Positions 7,319-15,597 of a stretch of DNA of 44,084 nucleotides are shown in pieces. The stretch comes from Quinella sp. 1Q5 (lineage in GTDB: Bacteria > Bacillota > Negativicutes > Selenomonadales > Selenomonadaceae). The stretch is from the NCBI GenBank assembly GCA_014764605.1, contig JACXWG010000009.1:1-44084 (forward strand). The letters are read 5' to 3'. The notes under the pieces are model-generated. The model made no database searches. It saw only the letters and a list, made by a program, of their open reading frames with translations, and was not told the DNA's origin. The position numbers and the translations under genes are program-made. How positions within the stretch are numbered: the first letter of the stretch is position 1; every line of letters begins with the position of its first letter.

Positions 7319-8167
7319 ATGGACGTGATTGCATTAGTTGGACCGAGCGGCACGGGCAAGAGTCATCGAGCCTTGCAGGTTGCCCGCGAACATGGAGCAG
7401 ACGCGATTATTGACGACGGCATTTTGATTAAGGACGGGCACATTGTCGCGGGCGAAAGTGCTAAGACGGAGAAAAGCAAAATCATGGCGGTTAGGCGTGC
7501 GATATTCGTTTTGCCCGGTCACGCCGAAGACGTTCGCGAGGCTATCAAGGAAATGCAGCCGCATAGAATTTTAGTTATCGGCACATCGGAGAACATGGTT
7601 CAGAAAATCGCTAAGACGCTCGACCTCCCGCCAATCCAATTAATCGTCCGCATTGAAGATATTGCGTCACGTTCGGAAATCGCCGTGGCTCAATTCCACC
7701 GTCTCAAGGAAGGCAAGCATATTATCCCCGTGCCGACCATTGAACTCAAGCCGCACTTTTCAGGCTTCCTAGTTAATCCGTTGCAATCAATCTTCAAGCA
7801 ATCGTCCGTTAAGCGTCGCAAGCTCGGCGAAAAGTCAATCGTGCGTCCGGTCTTCAGCTACTACGGCAAATTAATCATTGATGATAAAGTTATTCAAGTC
7901 ATAGTCGAGAGAATCGTTAGGACTCGTGAGTTCGTCAAGAGCTTGAAGAACATCACGGTTAAGCACATCTTCAAGGACGACGAGGACAGAGGCTTGACTA
8001 TCTCTTGCGAAGTCGTCTTGAGTTATGGCAGTCATATTCCAACGCTGATTCGTCAAATGCAAGGTCATATCCGCGACGCCGTAGAATTTACAACGGGAAT
8101 GATAGTTCACGCCGTGGATATAAGCGTTCAGGCTCTCTACGTCGAACAACGCCGCCGAGTCTGGTAA
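7319..8167 (+). CDS. P-loop protein fused to an Asp23/Gls24-like domain
   Basis: 282 residues. The N-terminal part opens with a Walker A loop, GPSGTGKSHRA (residues 8-18), followed by alternating strands and helices up to about residue 140 that could bind a nucleotide. The C-terminal ~110 residues (from VRPVFSYYGKLIIDDKV) resemble the Asp23/Gls24 envelope or alkaline-stress fold, including an IRDAVEFTTGMIVHAVDISVQ-like end, the typical closing of that fold. Asp23-type proteins sit at the membrane or take part in cell-envelope stress in Firmicutes. The fusion suggests a nucleotide-controlled envelope protein, which is inference. The ATG has a CAGGAGG site. It appears monocistronic. Confidence 0.78.
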   Translation: MDVIALVGPSGTGKSHRALQVAREHGADAIIDDGILIKDGHIVAGESAKTEKSKIMAVRRAIFVLPGHAEDVREAIKEMQPHRILVIGTSENMVQKIAKTLDLPPIQLIVRIEDIASRSEIAVAQFHRLKEGKHIIPVPTIELKPHFSGFLVNPLQSIFKQSSVKRRKLGEKSIVRPVFSYYGKLIIDDKVIQVIVERIVRTREFVKSLKNITVKHIFKDDEDRGLTISCEVVLSYGSHIPTLIRQMQGHIRDAVEFTTGMIVHAVDISVQALYVEQRRRVW

Positions 8168-8196
8168 TTGACAAGTTAAAACGGGTATGATAAATT
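8168..8196 (+). promoter_or_regulatory. Candidate antisense promoter opposing the peptide locus
   Basis: A perfect TTGACA (8168-8173) starts one base after the stop of the preceding gene; TAAATT (8191-8196) follows after 17 bases. No plus-strand gene starts until 8638. A transcript from here would run through the degenerate copy (8221-8254) and the hairpin at 8266-8296. Confidence 0.45.
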
Positions 8197-8220
8197 GTCC
8201 TCGCTGAATAAGCAAAAACC

Positions 8221-8254
8221 GTAACGAGTACAGCAGTTCGAACATAGTATCACC
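8221..8254 (-). pseudogene. Degenerate second copy of the peptide gene start
   Basis: This segment repeats the start region of the peptide gene at 8436-8464: both read, on the minus strand, GGTGA, a few bases, ATGTTCGA, then TGTACTCGTTAC, differing by a 5-base insertion. From its ATG at 8245 the frame reads MFELLYSLRFLLIQ and then runs on antisense to the P-loop gene with no early stop and no similarity to the intact peptide. I read it as the remnant of a tandem duplication. Confidence 0.45.
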
Positions 8255-8305
8255 GAAAACGAAAACCCCCGCACAGATTACGCCACTGTACGGGGGATTC
8301 GTTTT
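8255..8305 (-). terminator. Shared hairpin terminator of the peptide gene
   Basis: On the minus strand CCCCCGTACAG and CTGTGCGGGGG form an 11-pair stem (one T-G wobble) with a 9-base loop, followed by TTTTCGTTTT. On the plus strand the wobble becomes a C-A mismatch, yet the stem is still followed by ATTCGTTTT, so it could stop transcription both ways. Confidence 0.75.
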
Positions 8306-8362
8306 GCCATAACCGGTTACGCCGCCGATTAGAGGGCTGTTAAGGGTGAACGTTCTGCCGAT

Positions 8363-8455
8363 TTAGAAAAACCTTTTAATGATGAGGTAGGTTATCACGC
8401 CGCCAACGACGCTACCAACCACCTCGACGCCCAATGTAACGAGTACATCGAACAT
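8363..8455 (-). CDS. 30-residue hydrophobic peptide, type I toxin-like
   Basis: Too short for usual gene calling. ATG at 8455 follows a strong GGGAGGTGAG site. The peptide begins MFDVLVTLG, has one membrane-spanning stretch rich in Val, Gly and Ile (through GGVITYLII), and ends KRFF, a positive end typical of small membrane toxins such as Fst, TxpA or Ldr. It has its own promoter (8510-8539), a ~48-base leader and a strong terminator (8255-8305). A degenerate second copy and an opposing promoter lie downstream. Similarity is in design, not in a recognised sequence motif. Alternatives are a small membrane regulator or a holin-like peptide. Confidence 0.6.
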   Translation of the reverse strand: MFDVLVTLGVEVVGSVVGGVITYLIIKRFF

Positions 8456-8509
8456 AATCTCACCTCCCTTCTCAAGCGTTACCGCCTTAAGAGGGTCGGC
8501 ATTGGCGCG

Positions 8510-8539
8510 ATTATATCACGGCGATTTTATCAAGGCAAA
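8510..8539 (-). promoter_or_regulatory. Promoter of the hydrophobic peptide gene
   Basis: Minus strand TGA plus perfect TATAAT (8510-8515), with TTTGCC 18 bases further upstream (8534-8539). It lies back-to-back with the kinase promoter at 8567-8575. Confidence 0.65.
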
Positions 8540-8566
8540 AAAACGTTCGCACAAATGGCAAAGACC

Positions 8567-8575
8567 TGCTATAAT
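8567..8575 (+). promoter_or_regulatory. Extended -10 promoter of the hybrid kinase gene
   Basis: TGC followed by TATAAT (8570-8575); TTCGCA at 8546-8551 could act as a weak -35. Leader of about 55 bases before the ATG at 8638. Confidence 0.6.
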
Positions 8576-8637
8576 GGGCGGCGAGATTCAAGACGAGTCT
8601 CGACCGCCAAAATTTTTTTGAGAGCGAGGAAGGATCA

Positions 8638-11469
8638 ATGAATAACCCAATGCCGCCCGATAAAGTATCGGAACACGACAGACAATCTGCGCGGAGTTAT
8701 TTTTTTAATTTGGTTCGTCAAATGGAGGGCGCGATACTCCTCCTGCAAGAAAAAAATGACGGGCGGTTTGAAGTCGTCTTCGTGTCAAAAGGTTTTGCCA
8801 AGCTCATGCAAAGCAACGTCGAGGAGGCGATAAAACTTTTTGACGAACGAGGAGTAATTGCCTTCACGCACCCCGACGACAGATTAGCCGTAAAGAGAAT
8901 GCTCCGCCGCCGAATTTCCGAGGACAGCACGAAGGACTTGACGATTAGGCAGATAACCACAAAAGGCGAGGTCGTCTGGTGCAACGTGACTTATACTTTT
9001 GTCGATGACTTAGAGGAGCATTACGTTTATTGCACGTTCTTTGATGTCACGTCGCTTAAGGTCTACGCGCAGAGACTACAGACGACGTATATGACAATCG
9101 GCGACAACTTCTACCGCATGAACGAGCGGACGCTTTCCATGTTCAGGGCAAACATCACCCGCAACAAGGTCGAAGACATTCAAGGGCAGGACTTGTTCGG
9201 GACGGATTCTGTGATTCGCCCGTATTCAGAGCTGATTAATCTGCGTGCCGTGAATTATCCGATTGCCGAGGAGCGCGAGACCTTCCTTATAACCTTCAGC
9301 GTGGAGAATATCCAGCTAAGGTTTGAGCGAGGCGAGACGAACTTTTCAATGTATCTCTTCTCACGGCGCAAGGACGGTCATTATTGCTACGTGAGCTATC
9401 GTGCAGTCTTCACGCGGCATCCAATTTCCAACGAGATTATCGCGTTCATCTCTGAGCAAGAGGCAGGCAAGGAGAAAGTCCAAGGCGCGTTGCTTGATAA
9501 GATTTTGGCGCGGCAATTCGATATGGTCGCTTACCTAGTCAACGATAAGTATAGCGTGGTCGTCGGCGATGCGTCTTTGATTGTTAAGGGTTCAATCTTC
9601 CCGAAGACCCGCGAAGGACGCTACGACACTTACCTTAAGGAACAAGTCATTCCCGTCCTTGAAGGCGACGACTCAACCAAAAAGAATATCAGCGACGCTT
9701 TAAAGATTTCCACGATTAGAGACAAGCTCAAGACCTCTGAACCTTACGTCGTCAACATTGCCTGCAATATCGGCGGCGAAACTTTTTATAAGCGGCTCGA
9801 CTTCTACGCCATTGACCCCCGCGCCGATTTCTTTATCCTACTAAAGAGCGACACGACCGAAATTCAGCAAAAACAGATTCAGCAGAACGCACGCCTAAAA
9901 GCCGCCCTAAACGAGGCAAAGCAAGCCAACGTAGCCAAAACAGCTTTCCTTTCGCGAATGAGCCATGAGATTAGAACACCTATGAACGCTATCATCGGGC
10001 TCGACAATATCGCTTTGCACGACCCGGACTTGACGCCGACGCTTAAAGGCTACCTAGAAAAAATTGGCTCAAGCGCACGCTACCTGCTGTCAATCATCAA
10101 CGATATACTCGACATGAGCCGCATAGAGTCGGGACGCATGAGCTTTCGCAATGAGGAGTTCTCGTTTACGTCCTTTGTCTATCAAATCAACAGCCTAATC
10201 GACGGACAATGCAAGGACAAGGGCTTAAACTACGACTGCCAGCTCAAAGGCGACATCGGCAAATATTACATCGGCGACGACACCAAGCTTGAGCAAGTGC
10301 TGATTAATATCCTGGGCAATGCAGTCAAGTTCACGGACGCAGGCGGCACGGTCACTTTGATTATCGAATGTACTGCACAGTTCGACGGGCAATCAAACTT
10401 CCGCTTCACGATAAAGGATACGGGCATCGGTATGAGCAAGGACTTCCTGCCCAGGATTTTTGAACCCTTCAGCCAAGAGGACGACACGACCACTTCACGC
10501 TACGGTGGGTCGGGTTTGGGGCTTGCCATTACAAAAAATATCGTGCAGATGATGAACGGCTCGATAACCGTTGAATCAACTAAGGGCGTCGGCTCGGAAT
10601 TCGTTATCAATGTCCCGCTGAAAGATTCGGCACGCGGCGAGGGCGACGATTCCCGCGAAATGCGTCCGCAAGATTTTTCCGTGTTGATTGTCGACGACGA
10701 GTTACTTGCCCGCGAACATGCTAAGTCCGTGCTTAACGAGGTCGGCATTGAGGCTGACACTTGCGCGGGCGGCAAGGAGGCTCTCGACTTGATTGAGATG
10801 CGCCATGCCCGCCGCGAAGACTACAATTTGATTCTAGTCGATTGGCTTATGCCAGAGAAGGACGGCATTGAACTTACCCGCGACATCAGAGAAATTCTCG
10901 GCTCCGATACAACGGTTATCGTCCTTACTGCTTACGACTGGTACGAAATTGAGGAGGAGGCAATCAAAGCCGGCGTCGATACGTTCATGAGTAAGCCGCT
11001 TGCCTCAACCAATGTTCTTTACGAATTCCAACAGGCATTCAATCGCAAACGTCAGACCGTGCCCGAAAAGAAAGTTGTTGAGCTTAAGGGGCGCAAGATT
11101 CTTGTCGTCGAGGATATGCCAGTCAACGCCGAAATCATGATGATGATTCTGGAAATGCGCGGCATGATTTCAGACCACGCCGAGAACGGGAAGATTGCCG
11201 TTGACAAGTTCGCCGAGTCGCCGCCCGGATTCTATGACGCAATCTTGATGGATATTCGTATGCCGGTAATGGACGGACTCAAGGCAACGGAAGCGATTCG
11301 CGCCCTCGACCACCCCGACGCAAAGACCGTACCGATTATCGCAATGACTGCTAATGCCTTCGATGAGGACGTGCAACGCTCACTCAAAGCCGGCATGAAT
11401 GCACACCTAACCAAGCCCGCCGACCCAGAGCACCTTTACAAGACGCTACAGGAACTCATTAAGGATTGA
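8638..11469 (+). CDS. Hybrid sensor histidine kinase with two receiver domains
   Basis: 943 residues with no membrane segment, so a cytoplasmic sensor. Residues ~25-140 look like a PAS fold (VFVSKGFAKLM); a second sensory region spans ~150-410. A short coiled linker leads to the HisKA phospho-acceptor His443 (SHEIRTPMNAIIG). The ATPase domain (~500-625) shows DTGIGM and GGSGLGLAI. Two receivers follow: the first (~660-785) with phospho-acceptor Asp735 (LVDWLMPEKDG), the second (~805-940) with Asp872 (LMDIRMPVMDG). There is no HPt domain or DNA-binding output, so it must signal through a separate phosphotransfer protein or by protein contact. The ATG follows GAGGAAGGAT. Monocistronic with its own terminator. 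Stimulus unknown. Confidence 0.92.
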   Translation: MNNPMPPDKVSEHDRQSARSYFFNLVRQMEGAILLLQEKNDGRFEVVFVSKGFAKLMQSNVEEAIKLFDERGVIAFTHPDDRLAVKRMLRRRISEDSTKDLTIRQITTKGEVVWCNVTYTFVDDLEEHYVYCTFFDVTSLKVYAQRLQTTYMTIGDNFYRMNERTLSMFRANITRNKVEDIQGQDLFGTDSVIRPYSELINLRAVNYPIAEERETFLITFSVENIQLRFERGETNFSMYLFSRRKDGHYCYVSYRAVFTRHPISNEIIAFISEQEAGKEKVQGALLDKILARQFDMVAYLVNDKYSVVVGDASLIVKGSIFPKTREGRYDTYLKEQVIPVLEGDDSTKKNISDALKISTIRDKLKTSEPYVVNIACNIGGETFYKRLDFYAIDPRADFFILLKSDTTEIQQKQIQQNARLKAALNEAKQANVAKTAFLSRMSHEIRTPMNAIIGLDNIALHDPDLTPTLKGYLEKIGSSARYLLSIINDILDMSRIESGRMSFRNEEFSFTSFVYQINSLIDGQCKDKGLNYDCQLKGDIGKYYIGDDTKLEQVLINILGNAVKFTDAGGTVTLIIECTAQFDGQSNFRFTIKDTGIGMSKDFLPRIFEPFSQEDDTTTSRYGGSGLGLAITKNIVQMMNGSITVESTKGVGSEFVINVPLKDSARGEGDDSREMRPQDFSVLIVDDELLAREHAKSVLNEVGIEADTCAGGKEALDLIEMRHARREDYNLILVDWLMPEKDGIELTRDIREILGSDTTVIVLTAYDWYEIEEEAIKAGVDTFMSKPLASTNVLYEFQQAFNRKRQTVPEKKVVELKGRKILVVEDMPVNAEIMMMILEMRGMISDHAENGKIAVDKFAESPPGFYDAILMDIRMPVMDGLKATEAIRALDHPDAKTVPIIAMTANAFDEDVQRSLKAGMNAHLTKPADPEHLYKTLQELIKD

Positions 11470-11475
11470 AAACTT

Positions 11476-11526
11476 AAAGCGCGGTGAGCCTCCGATTATC
11501 AGAGAAACTCAACCGCGCTTTTTTTG
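11476..11526. terminator. Bidirectional terminator between kinase and ahbB
   Basis: AAAGCGCGG-GAG pairs with CTC-CCGCGCTTT around a loop of about 17 bases; TTTTTTT follows on the plus strand and a weaker T-rich run on the minus strand. It serves convergent genes. Confidence 0.75.
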
Positions 11527-11533
11527 TGCCCAG

Positions 11534-12016
11534 TTACGTCGCCTCGCAAAAATATTTCATGCCAGTCTTTTTCCACTCCCGCTTAGTGTAAAGAATTTTG
11601 TAATCTGTGACGCCCGTCATAGTCGACAGCTCGTTTATAATTTGCTCGCACTCGTCGCGGGTCTTAGCATGAATCATCGTATAAAGATTATAATTCCAAT
11701 TAGGCGCGGGCGTCCTGTCGTAGCAATGAGAAACCGCCGCATGTGAACTCATGACTTGTGCAATGTCGTCTAGCTTATCGGGCGGCACCTGCCACGCACA
11801 CAGAGCATTTGCATTGAAGCCAACTTCGCGATGTCGGAGTACTGCTCCCATTTTGCGAATCTTTTTTTCTTCGACCAGCCTCCGTACACGTTTTAAAAAC
11901 TCTTCCTCACTTATGCCGACGCGCTGTGCCAAAACTTTATACGGCTCTTCGCACAGCGGGAAATCCTCCTGCAACGCCTTGATAATCTCCTTGTCCAGTT
12001 CGCTGAAAAGTTCCAA
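11534..12016 (-). CDS. ahbB: Siroheme decarboxylase subunit AhbB
   Basis: 160 residues of the Lrp/AsnC-like type: an N-terminal winged-helix segment (~residues 5-60, VGISEEEFLKRVRRLVEEKKI) and a C-terminal ferredoxin-like domain. The PNWNYNLYTMIHA segment and the ending ILYTKREWKKTGMKYF are characteristic of the AhbB/NirG group, not of amino-acid regulators. With AhbA it removes two acetate carboxyls from siroheme to give didecarboxysiroheme, the first step of the alternative heme route used by sulfate reducers and archaea. It lies 15 bases after ahbA. The later enzymes AhbC and AhbD are not in the window, so heme versus heme d1-like product cannot be decided here. Confidence 0.88.
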   Translation of the reverse strand: MELFSELDKEIIKALQEDFPLCEEPYKVLAQRVGISEEEFLKRVRRLVEEKKIRKMGAVLRHREVGFNANALCAWQVPPDKLDDIAQVMSSHAAVSHCYDRTPAPNWNYNLYTMIHAKTRDECEQIINELSTMTGVTDYKILYTKREWKKTGMKYFCEAT

Positions 12017-12031
12017 GGTCTTCCCTCCGCG

Positions 12032-12490
12032 TCATTGAAGTTTGAACTGCACATTGATTTTATACCTCTTGTTAGCCTTGAGCCGAAGCATATCTTCCAC
12101 GCCGTTAAGCGACCGTATCTCCGCCAGCACGATTGATTCATACTCGGCATTCGGCGTCAACAGCGTGAACCACAGATTATAAGCCCCTTCGCGTTCGTAG
12201 TTGTGCGTCGTCCCCGGATACCGATTGACTGCCTCCGCCACCGCGCAAATTGCCGACGGCTTGACCTTCAGGGCAACGAGCGTTCCATGATACCCCAGAC
12301 GATTTGAATCAAAGAACGTCCCTATCCTCCGCAAGAACCCCGCCGCCTTCAGCTCACGGAGCCGATTAAGCACCGTGTCTTCGTCCGTGCCGAGGCGGCT
12401 TGCCATTTCCGCGAACGGGTGAGAACAAATCGGGATGTCGCCCTGCAAGAGATTCAACAGAGCCTTATCGAATGTTGAAAGCCTCGTCAT
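12032..12490 (-). CDS. ahbA: Siroheme decarboxylase subunit AhbA
   Basis: 152 residues. It has the same architecture as its neighbour: winged-helix part (~5-60, with MASRLGTDEDTVLNRLREL) then a ferredoxin-like domain. The RLGYHGTLVALKV and YPGTTHNYEREGAYNLWFTL segments are hallmarks of AhbA. It forms the heterodimer with AhbB. The ATG follows a GGGGAGA site. The gene begins 52 bases after the ysxC stop on the same strand; the junction holds a nine-pair hairpin (TGCGCCGTT/AACGGTGCA) without a T run and no obvious promoter, so read-through from the proteostasis genes is likely. Confidence 0.88.
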   Translation of the reverse strand: MTRLSTFDKALLNLLQGDIPICSHPFAEMASRLGTDEDTVLNRLRELKAAGFLRRIGTFFDSNRLGYHGTLVALKVKPSAICAVAEAVNRYPGTTHNYEREGAYNLWFTLLTPNAEYESIVLAEIRSLNGVEDMLRLKANKRYKINVQFKLQ

Positions 12491-12542
12491 ATCAATCTCT
12501 CCCCTGCACCGTTCACACGCTCAACGGCGCATTTTGTTTGAG

Positions 12543-13157
12543 CTATTCTATCAAAGACTTTGTGATAACGTCAAGCAATGCTGAACGCCCTTCATTTTTA
12601 ACGGACGAATAAGGCAAGATTGATTCTTCGTCAACGCCAAGGGAATTTTTAATCGCGTCGAGATGTTTTTGACGTTGCGTCTTGCCGAGCTTATCAGACT
12701 TTGTAGCGACGACGAGCACGGGCAAATTTTTTTCAACGAGACTGGCGAAAGACTTCAAGTCGGACTCCATAGGCGGGTGACGCATGTCGACCAGTTGGCA
12801 GACAAATTTTATATCGCGGTGGCTTGATAGGTATTCGTCAATGAACTTCGCCCAAAGCTTACGATTGGTTTTGGAAGTCTTCGCGTAGCCGTAGCCGGGC
12901 AAGTCGACCAGATAAAAGGCGCGGCGGGTGTCTTCGGCTTTAAGCTCCACACGAAAAAAATTTATCGTCTGTGTCTTGCCGGGCGTGCCCGATATTCGAG
13001 CCAACGCTTTCCTGTTCGTCAGCGAATTAATCAGCGACGACTTGCCGACATTCGACCGACCGACGAAGACAATTTCCGGCAAAAGTTCTTCGGGACAAGT
13101 CGCACGACTCACCGCCGAGGTCACGTATTCGCTTTTGACTATCGTAATCTCTTCCAT
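12543..13157 (-). CDS. ysxC: Ribosome biogenesis GTPase YsxC/EngB
   Basis: 204 residues, normal length. Motifs: G1 GRSNVGKSS (~residues 33-41), a threonine-containing switch I (GTPGKTQ), G3 DLPGYGYA (~86-93), G4 TKSDK (~153-157) and a G5-like SSVK. YsxC is an essential GTPase that helps late assembly of the 50S ribosomal subunit. The ATG follows TTGGAGGCGATAAC. It is commonly found next to lon in Firmicutes, as here. A hairpin with eight T's separates it from lon, so it may be transcribed at a reduced level. Confidence 0.96.
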   Translation of the reverse strand: MEEITIVKSEYVTSAVSRATCPEELLPEIVFVGRSNVGKSSLINSLTNRKALARISGTPGKTQTINFFRVELKAEDTRRAFYLVDLPGYGYAKTSKTNRKLWAKFIDEYLSSHRDIKFVCQLVDMRHPPMESDLKSFASLVEKNLPVLVVATKSDKLGKTQRQKHLDAIKNSLGVDEESILPYSSVKNEGRSALLDVITKSLIE

Positions 13158-13169
13158 GTTATCGCCTCC

Positions 13170-13198
13170 AAAAAAAATGAGCCTCCCGCAGGAAGCTC
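13170..13198 (-). terminator. Terminator or attenuator between lon and ysxC
   Basis: Minus strand GAGCTTCC / GGAGGCTC stem (one wobble), TGCG loop, then eight T's, ending just before the ysxC ribosome binding site. Confidence 0.75.
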
Positions 13199-13208
13199 AA
13201 GAAAGTTT

Positions 13209-15527
13209 TCACTGAATCAACGCCGTCTTTAAGACTTCGTCCATATTCTCGACGGGCACGAACTCCAACTTATCGCGGACGCTTTCGGGTATGTCTTCAA
13301 TGTCAGGCGCGTTCTCCTTCGGCAGGATAATCGTATGCATTCCTTCACGATACGCCGCTAGAACTTTTTCCTTAAGCCCGCCAATCGGCAAGACGTTTCC
13401 ACGAAGAGTAATCTCACCGGTCATAGCGACATCACTGCGGACTTTCTTTTTGGTCAAGGCAGAAATCATCGCCGTCGCCATAGTGATGCCCGCGCTGGGT
13501 CCATCCTTCGGAACTGCGCCTTCGGGCACGTGGACATGAATATCATTTTTTTCGTAGAAATCGTCGGCAAGTTTCATCAAGTCGCTACGACTGCGAATGT
13601 AAGTTAAGCCTGCCTGTGCGGACTCCTGCATCACTTCGCCGAGCTTGCCCGTCAACAGAAGTTTGCCATTGCCCTTTAGGACGATTGCTTCAGTTGGAAG
13701 AATATCGCCGCCGACCTCCGTCCATGCCATGCCCGTTGATACTCCGATTTGTGGTTGCTTCTCGGCTCGTGTCTGCAAAAATTTCGGACGCCCAAGGAAG
13801 TCGCGCAAATTTTTTTTCGTAATGTAGACAACGCCCTCATGCCCTTCAACGATTTTTCTTGCCGCCTTACGACACGCACGCCCGATAATTCGTTCAAGCT
13901 CACGGACGCCCGACTCCCGCGTATACTCGGCGATAATCTCCTGCAACACGCCTTTAGCAAAGACGACATCGCCGCCCTTAAGCCCGTTCTCTTCCTTCTG
14001 GCGTTTGGTTAGGTAGCGGCGGGCAATTTCCAATTTCTCCTGCTCCGTGTAACTAGACAGCGTAATAACTTCCATCCTATCGCGTAGGGGCTTGGGTACC
14101 GTGCTTAGGTTGTTCGCCGTGACTATCCAAAGAACTTTCGACAGGTCAAACGCCGTGTCAATGTAGTGGTCTGAAAACGAATTGTTCTGCGCAGGGTCGA
14201 GTACCTCAAGCAAAGCCGCCGAAGGGTCGCCCGCATAACCGTCCTTGCCGAGCTTGTCAATCTCGTCGAGTAGGAATACCGGATTATTTGCACCAGCCTT
14301 CTTTATGCCTTGAATGATTCGTCCCGGCAATGCCCCGACGTAAGTCCGCCTATGTCCGCGAATCTCCGCCTCGTCACGTATGCCGCCCAAACTCGCACGG
14401 ATAAACTTTCTGCCCATTGCCTTAGCGACTGACGACGCCAAAGAAGTTTTGCCGACGCCCGGCGGCCCCACTAAGCAAAGAATCGGCGCGGGTTTGTCCT
14501 TAGTCAACGCCTTAACCGCTAAGAAGTCTAAGATACGTTCCTTGACTTTCTCAAGCCCGTAATGGTCTGCGTCAAGAACTTTTGCCGCCTCGGTTATGTC
14601 CATTGCGTCTTCGGTCGAAACTCTCCACGGCAAATCCAAAAGCCACTCGATATACGTTCGGATAACATTGCCCTCCGAAGACATCGACGGTATCTTTTCC
14701 AGCCGCTTGAGTTCCTTCTCGACAATCGACTTGACCTCATCGGGATAATCGCCCTCCTCAAGTTTCTTGCGATATTCTGACGCCTCCTCGGCAGTGTCTT
14801 CTTCCTCGCCAAGTTCCTTGTGAATCGCTTTGATTTGTTCGCGCAGGTAATGATCCTTTTGAATCTTTTCCATTTGGTTGCGGACGCGTTTGCTTATCTG
14901 CGACTCCATCTGCAAAACTTCAATCTCATGCGCCAAGATTGTGTAAAGCTTTTCAAGCCGCTCCGTCACGTTTAAAGCCCCTAGAATTTCTTGCTTAGTG
15001 TCAAGTTTCAAGTTCAAATGGCTTGCGATTAAATCTGCCAGTCGCCCGAAGTCCTCAAGAATCGTCACGGCGACAAACGTTTCTGACGGAATGCGCTTAC
15101 TTAGCTTAACCCACTCCTCGAACTGATGAACGACGCCCCGGACAAGGGCTTCCGTCTCCAAGTCTTCCTTCCACTCGTCCTCGTGAACTTCGACTTCAAC
15201 TTCGTCATAGCTACCCTTATCCGAGTTTCGATACTCCAGCATGACGCCGCGATTAATGCCCTCAACGAGAACGCGGACATTGCCATCGGGTAGCTTGACT
15301 ATCTGGCGAATCTCCGAGATTGTTCCCACTTCGTAAAGGTCTTCTTCTGCGGGGTCTTCGGTATCCGTGTCGATTTGCGCCGTCAAAAAAACTCGCCGAT
15401 TGGTAACCATTGCCGCCTCAAGTGCATTGACCGAACTTTCGCGCCCAACGTCCAAATGCATTATCATGTTCGGAAAGACGACGATACCCCTCAGCGGCAC
15501 GAGAGGTAAAGTAACTTTTTCAGCCAT
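13209..15527 (-). CDS. lon: ATP-dependent protease Lon
   Basis: 772 residues, typical LonA. The N-terminal substrate-binding LON domain covers ~1-200, then a helical coiled segment, the AAA+ module with Walker [12 protein letters not shown] (~352-362) and Walker [10 protein letters not shown], and the C-terminal protease domain. Catalytic dyad: Ser678 in PKDGPSAG and Lys721 in PIGGLKEK. It degrades misfolded and regulatory proteins in the cytoplasm. The ATG follows AAAGGAGGGG. It stands between clpX and ysxC, the order common in Firmicutes. A hairpin with T run upstream (15551-15587) suggests partial termination before it. Confidence 0.98.
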   Translation of the reverse strand: MAEKVTLPLVPLRGIVVFPNMIMHLDVGRESSVNALEAAMVTNRRVFLTAQIDTDTEDPAEEDLYEVGTISEIRQIVKLPDGNVRVLVEGINRGVMLEYRNSDKGSYDEVEVEVHEDEWKEDLETEALVRGVVHQFEEWVKLSKRIPSETFVAVTILEDFGRLADLIASHLNLKLDTKQEILGALNVTERLEKLYTILAHEIEVLQMESQISKRVRNQMEKIQKDHYLREQIKAIHKELGEEEDTAEEASEYRKKLEEGDYPDEVKSIVEKELKRLEKIPSMSSEGNVIRTYIEWLLDLPWRVSTEDAMDITEAAKVLDADHYGLEKVKERILDFLAVKALTKDKPAPILCLVGPPGVGKTSLASSVAKAMGRKFIRASLGGIRDEAEIRGHRRTYVGALPGRIIQGIKKAGANNPVFLLDEIDKLGKDGYAGDPSAALLEVLDPAQNNSFSDHYIDTAFDLSKVLWIVTANNLSTVPKPLRDRMEVITLSSYTEQEKLEIARRYLTKRQKEENGLKGGDVVFAKGVLQEIIAEYTRESGVRELERIIGRACRKAARKIVEGHEGVVYITKKNLRDFLGRPKFLQTRAEKQPQIGVSTGMAWTEVGGDILPTEAIVLKGNGKLLLTGKLGEVMQESAQAGLTYIRSRSDLMKLADDFYEKNDIHVHVPEGAVPKDGPSAGITMATAMISALTKKKVRSDVAMTGEITLRGNVLPIGGLKEKVLAAYREGMHTIILPKENAPDIEDIPESVRDKLEFVPVENMDEVLKTALIQ

Positions 15528-15550
15528 GCGATTTCCCCTCCTTTGGTAAA

Positions 15551-15587
15551 ATAAAACGGGGCAAATTTTTTAAGTCCGTTCGCCCCG
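15551..15587 (-). terminator. Terminator or attenuator between clpX and lon
   Basis: Minus strand CGGGGC / GCCCCG stem with a loop of about 19 bases, followed by TTTTATTTT just before the lon ribosome binding site. Confidence 0.6.
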
Positions 15588-15597
15588 CTCCCTAAAT

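Noticed and set aside
7871-8245. 124-codon minus-strand frame from the degenerate peptide start
   Set aside because: Most of it is antisense to the P-loop/Asp23 gene; only the first codons resemble the small peptide gene.
8309-8318. TAACCGGTTA palindrome as an operator
   Set aside because: A 10-base perfect palindrome by itself, with no partner site or promoter overlap, is weak evidence.
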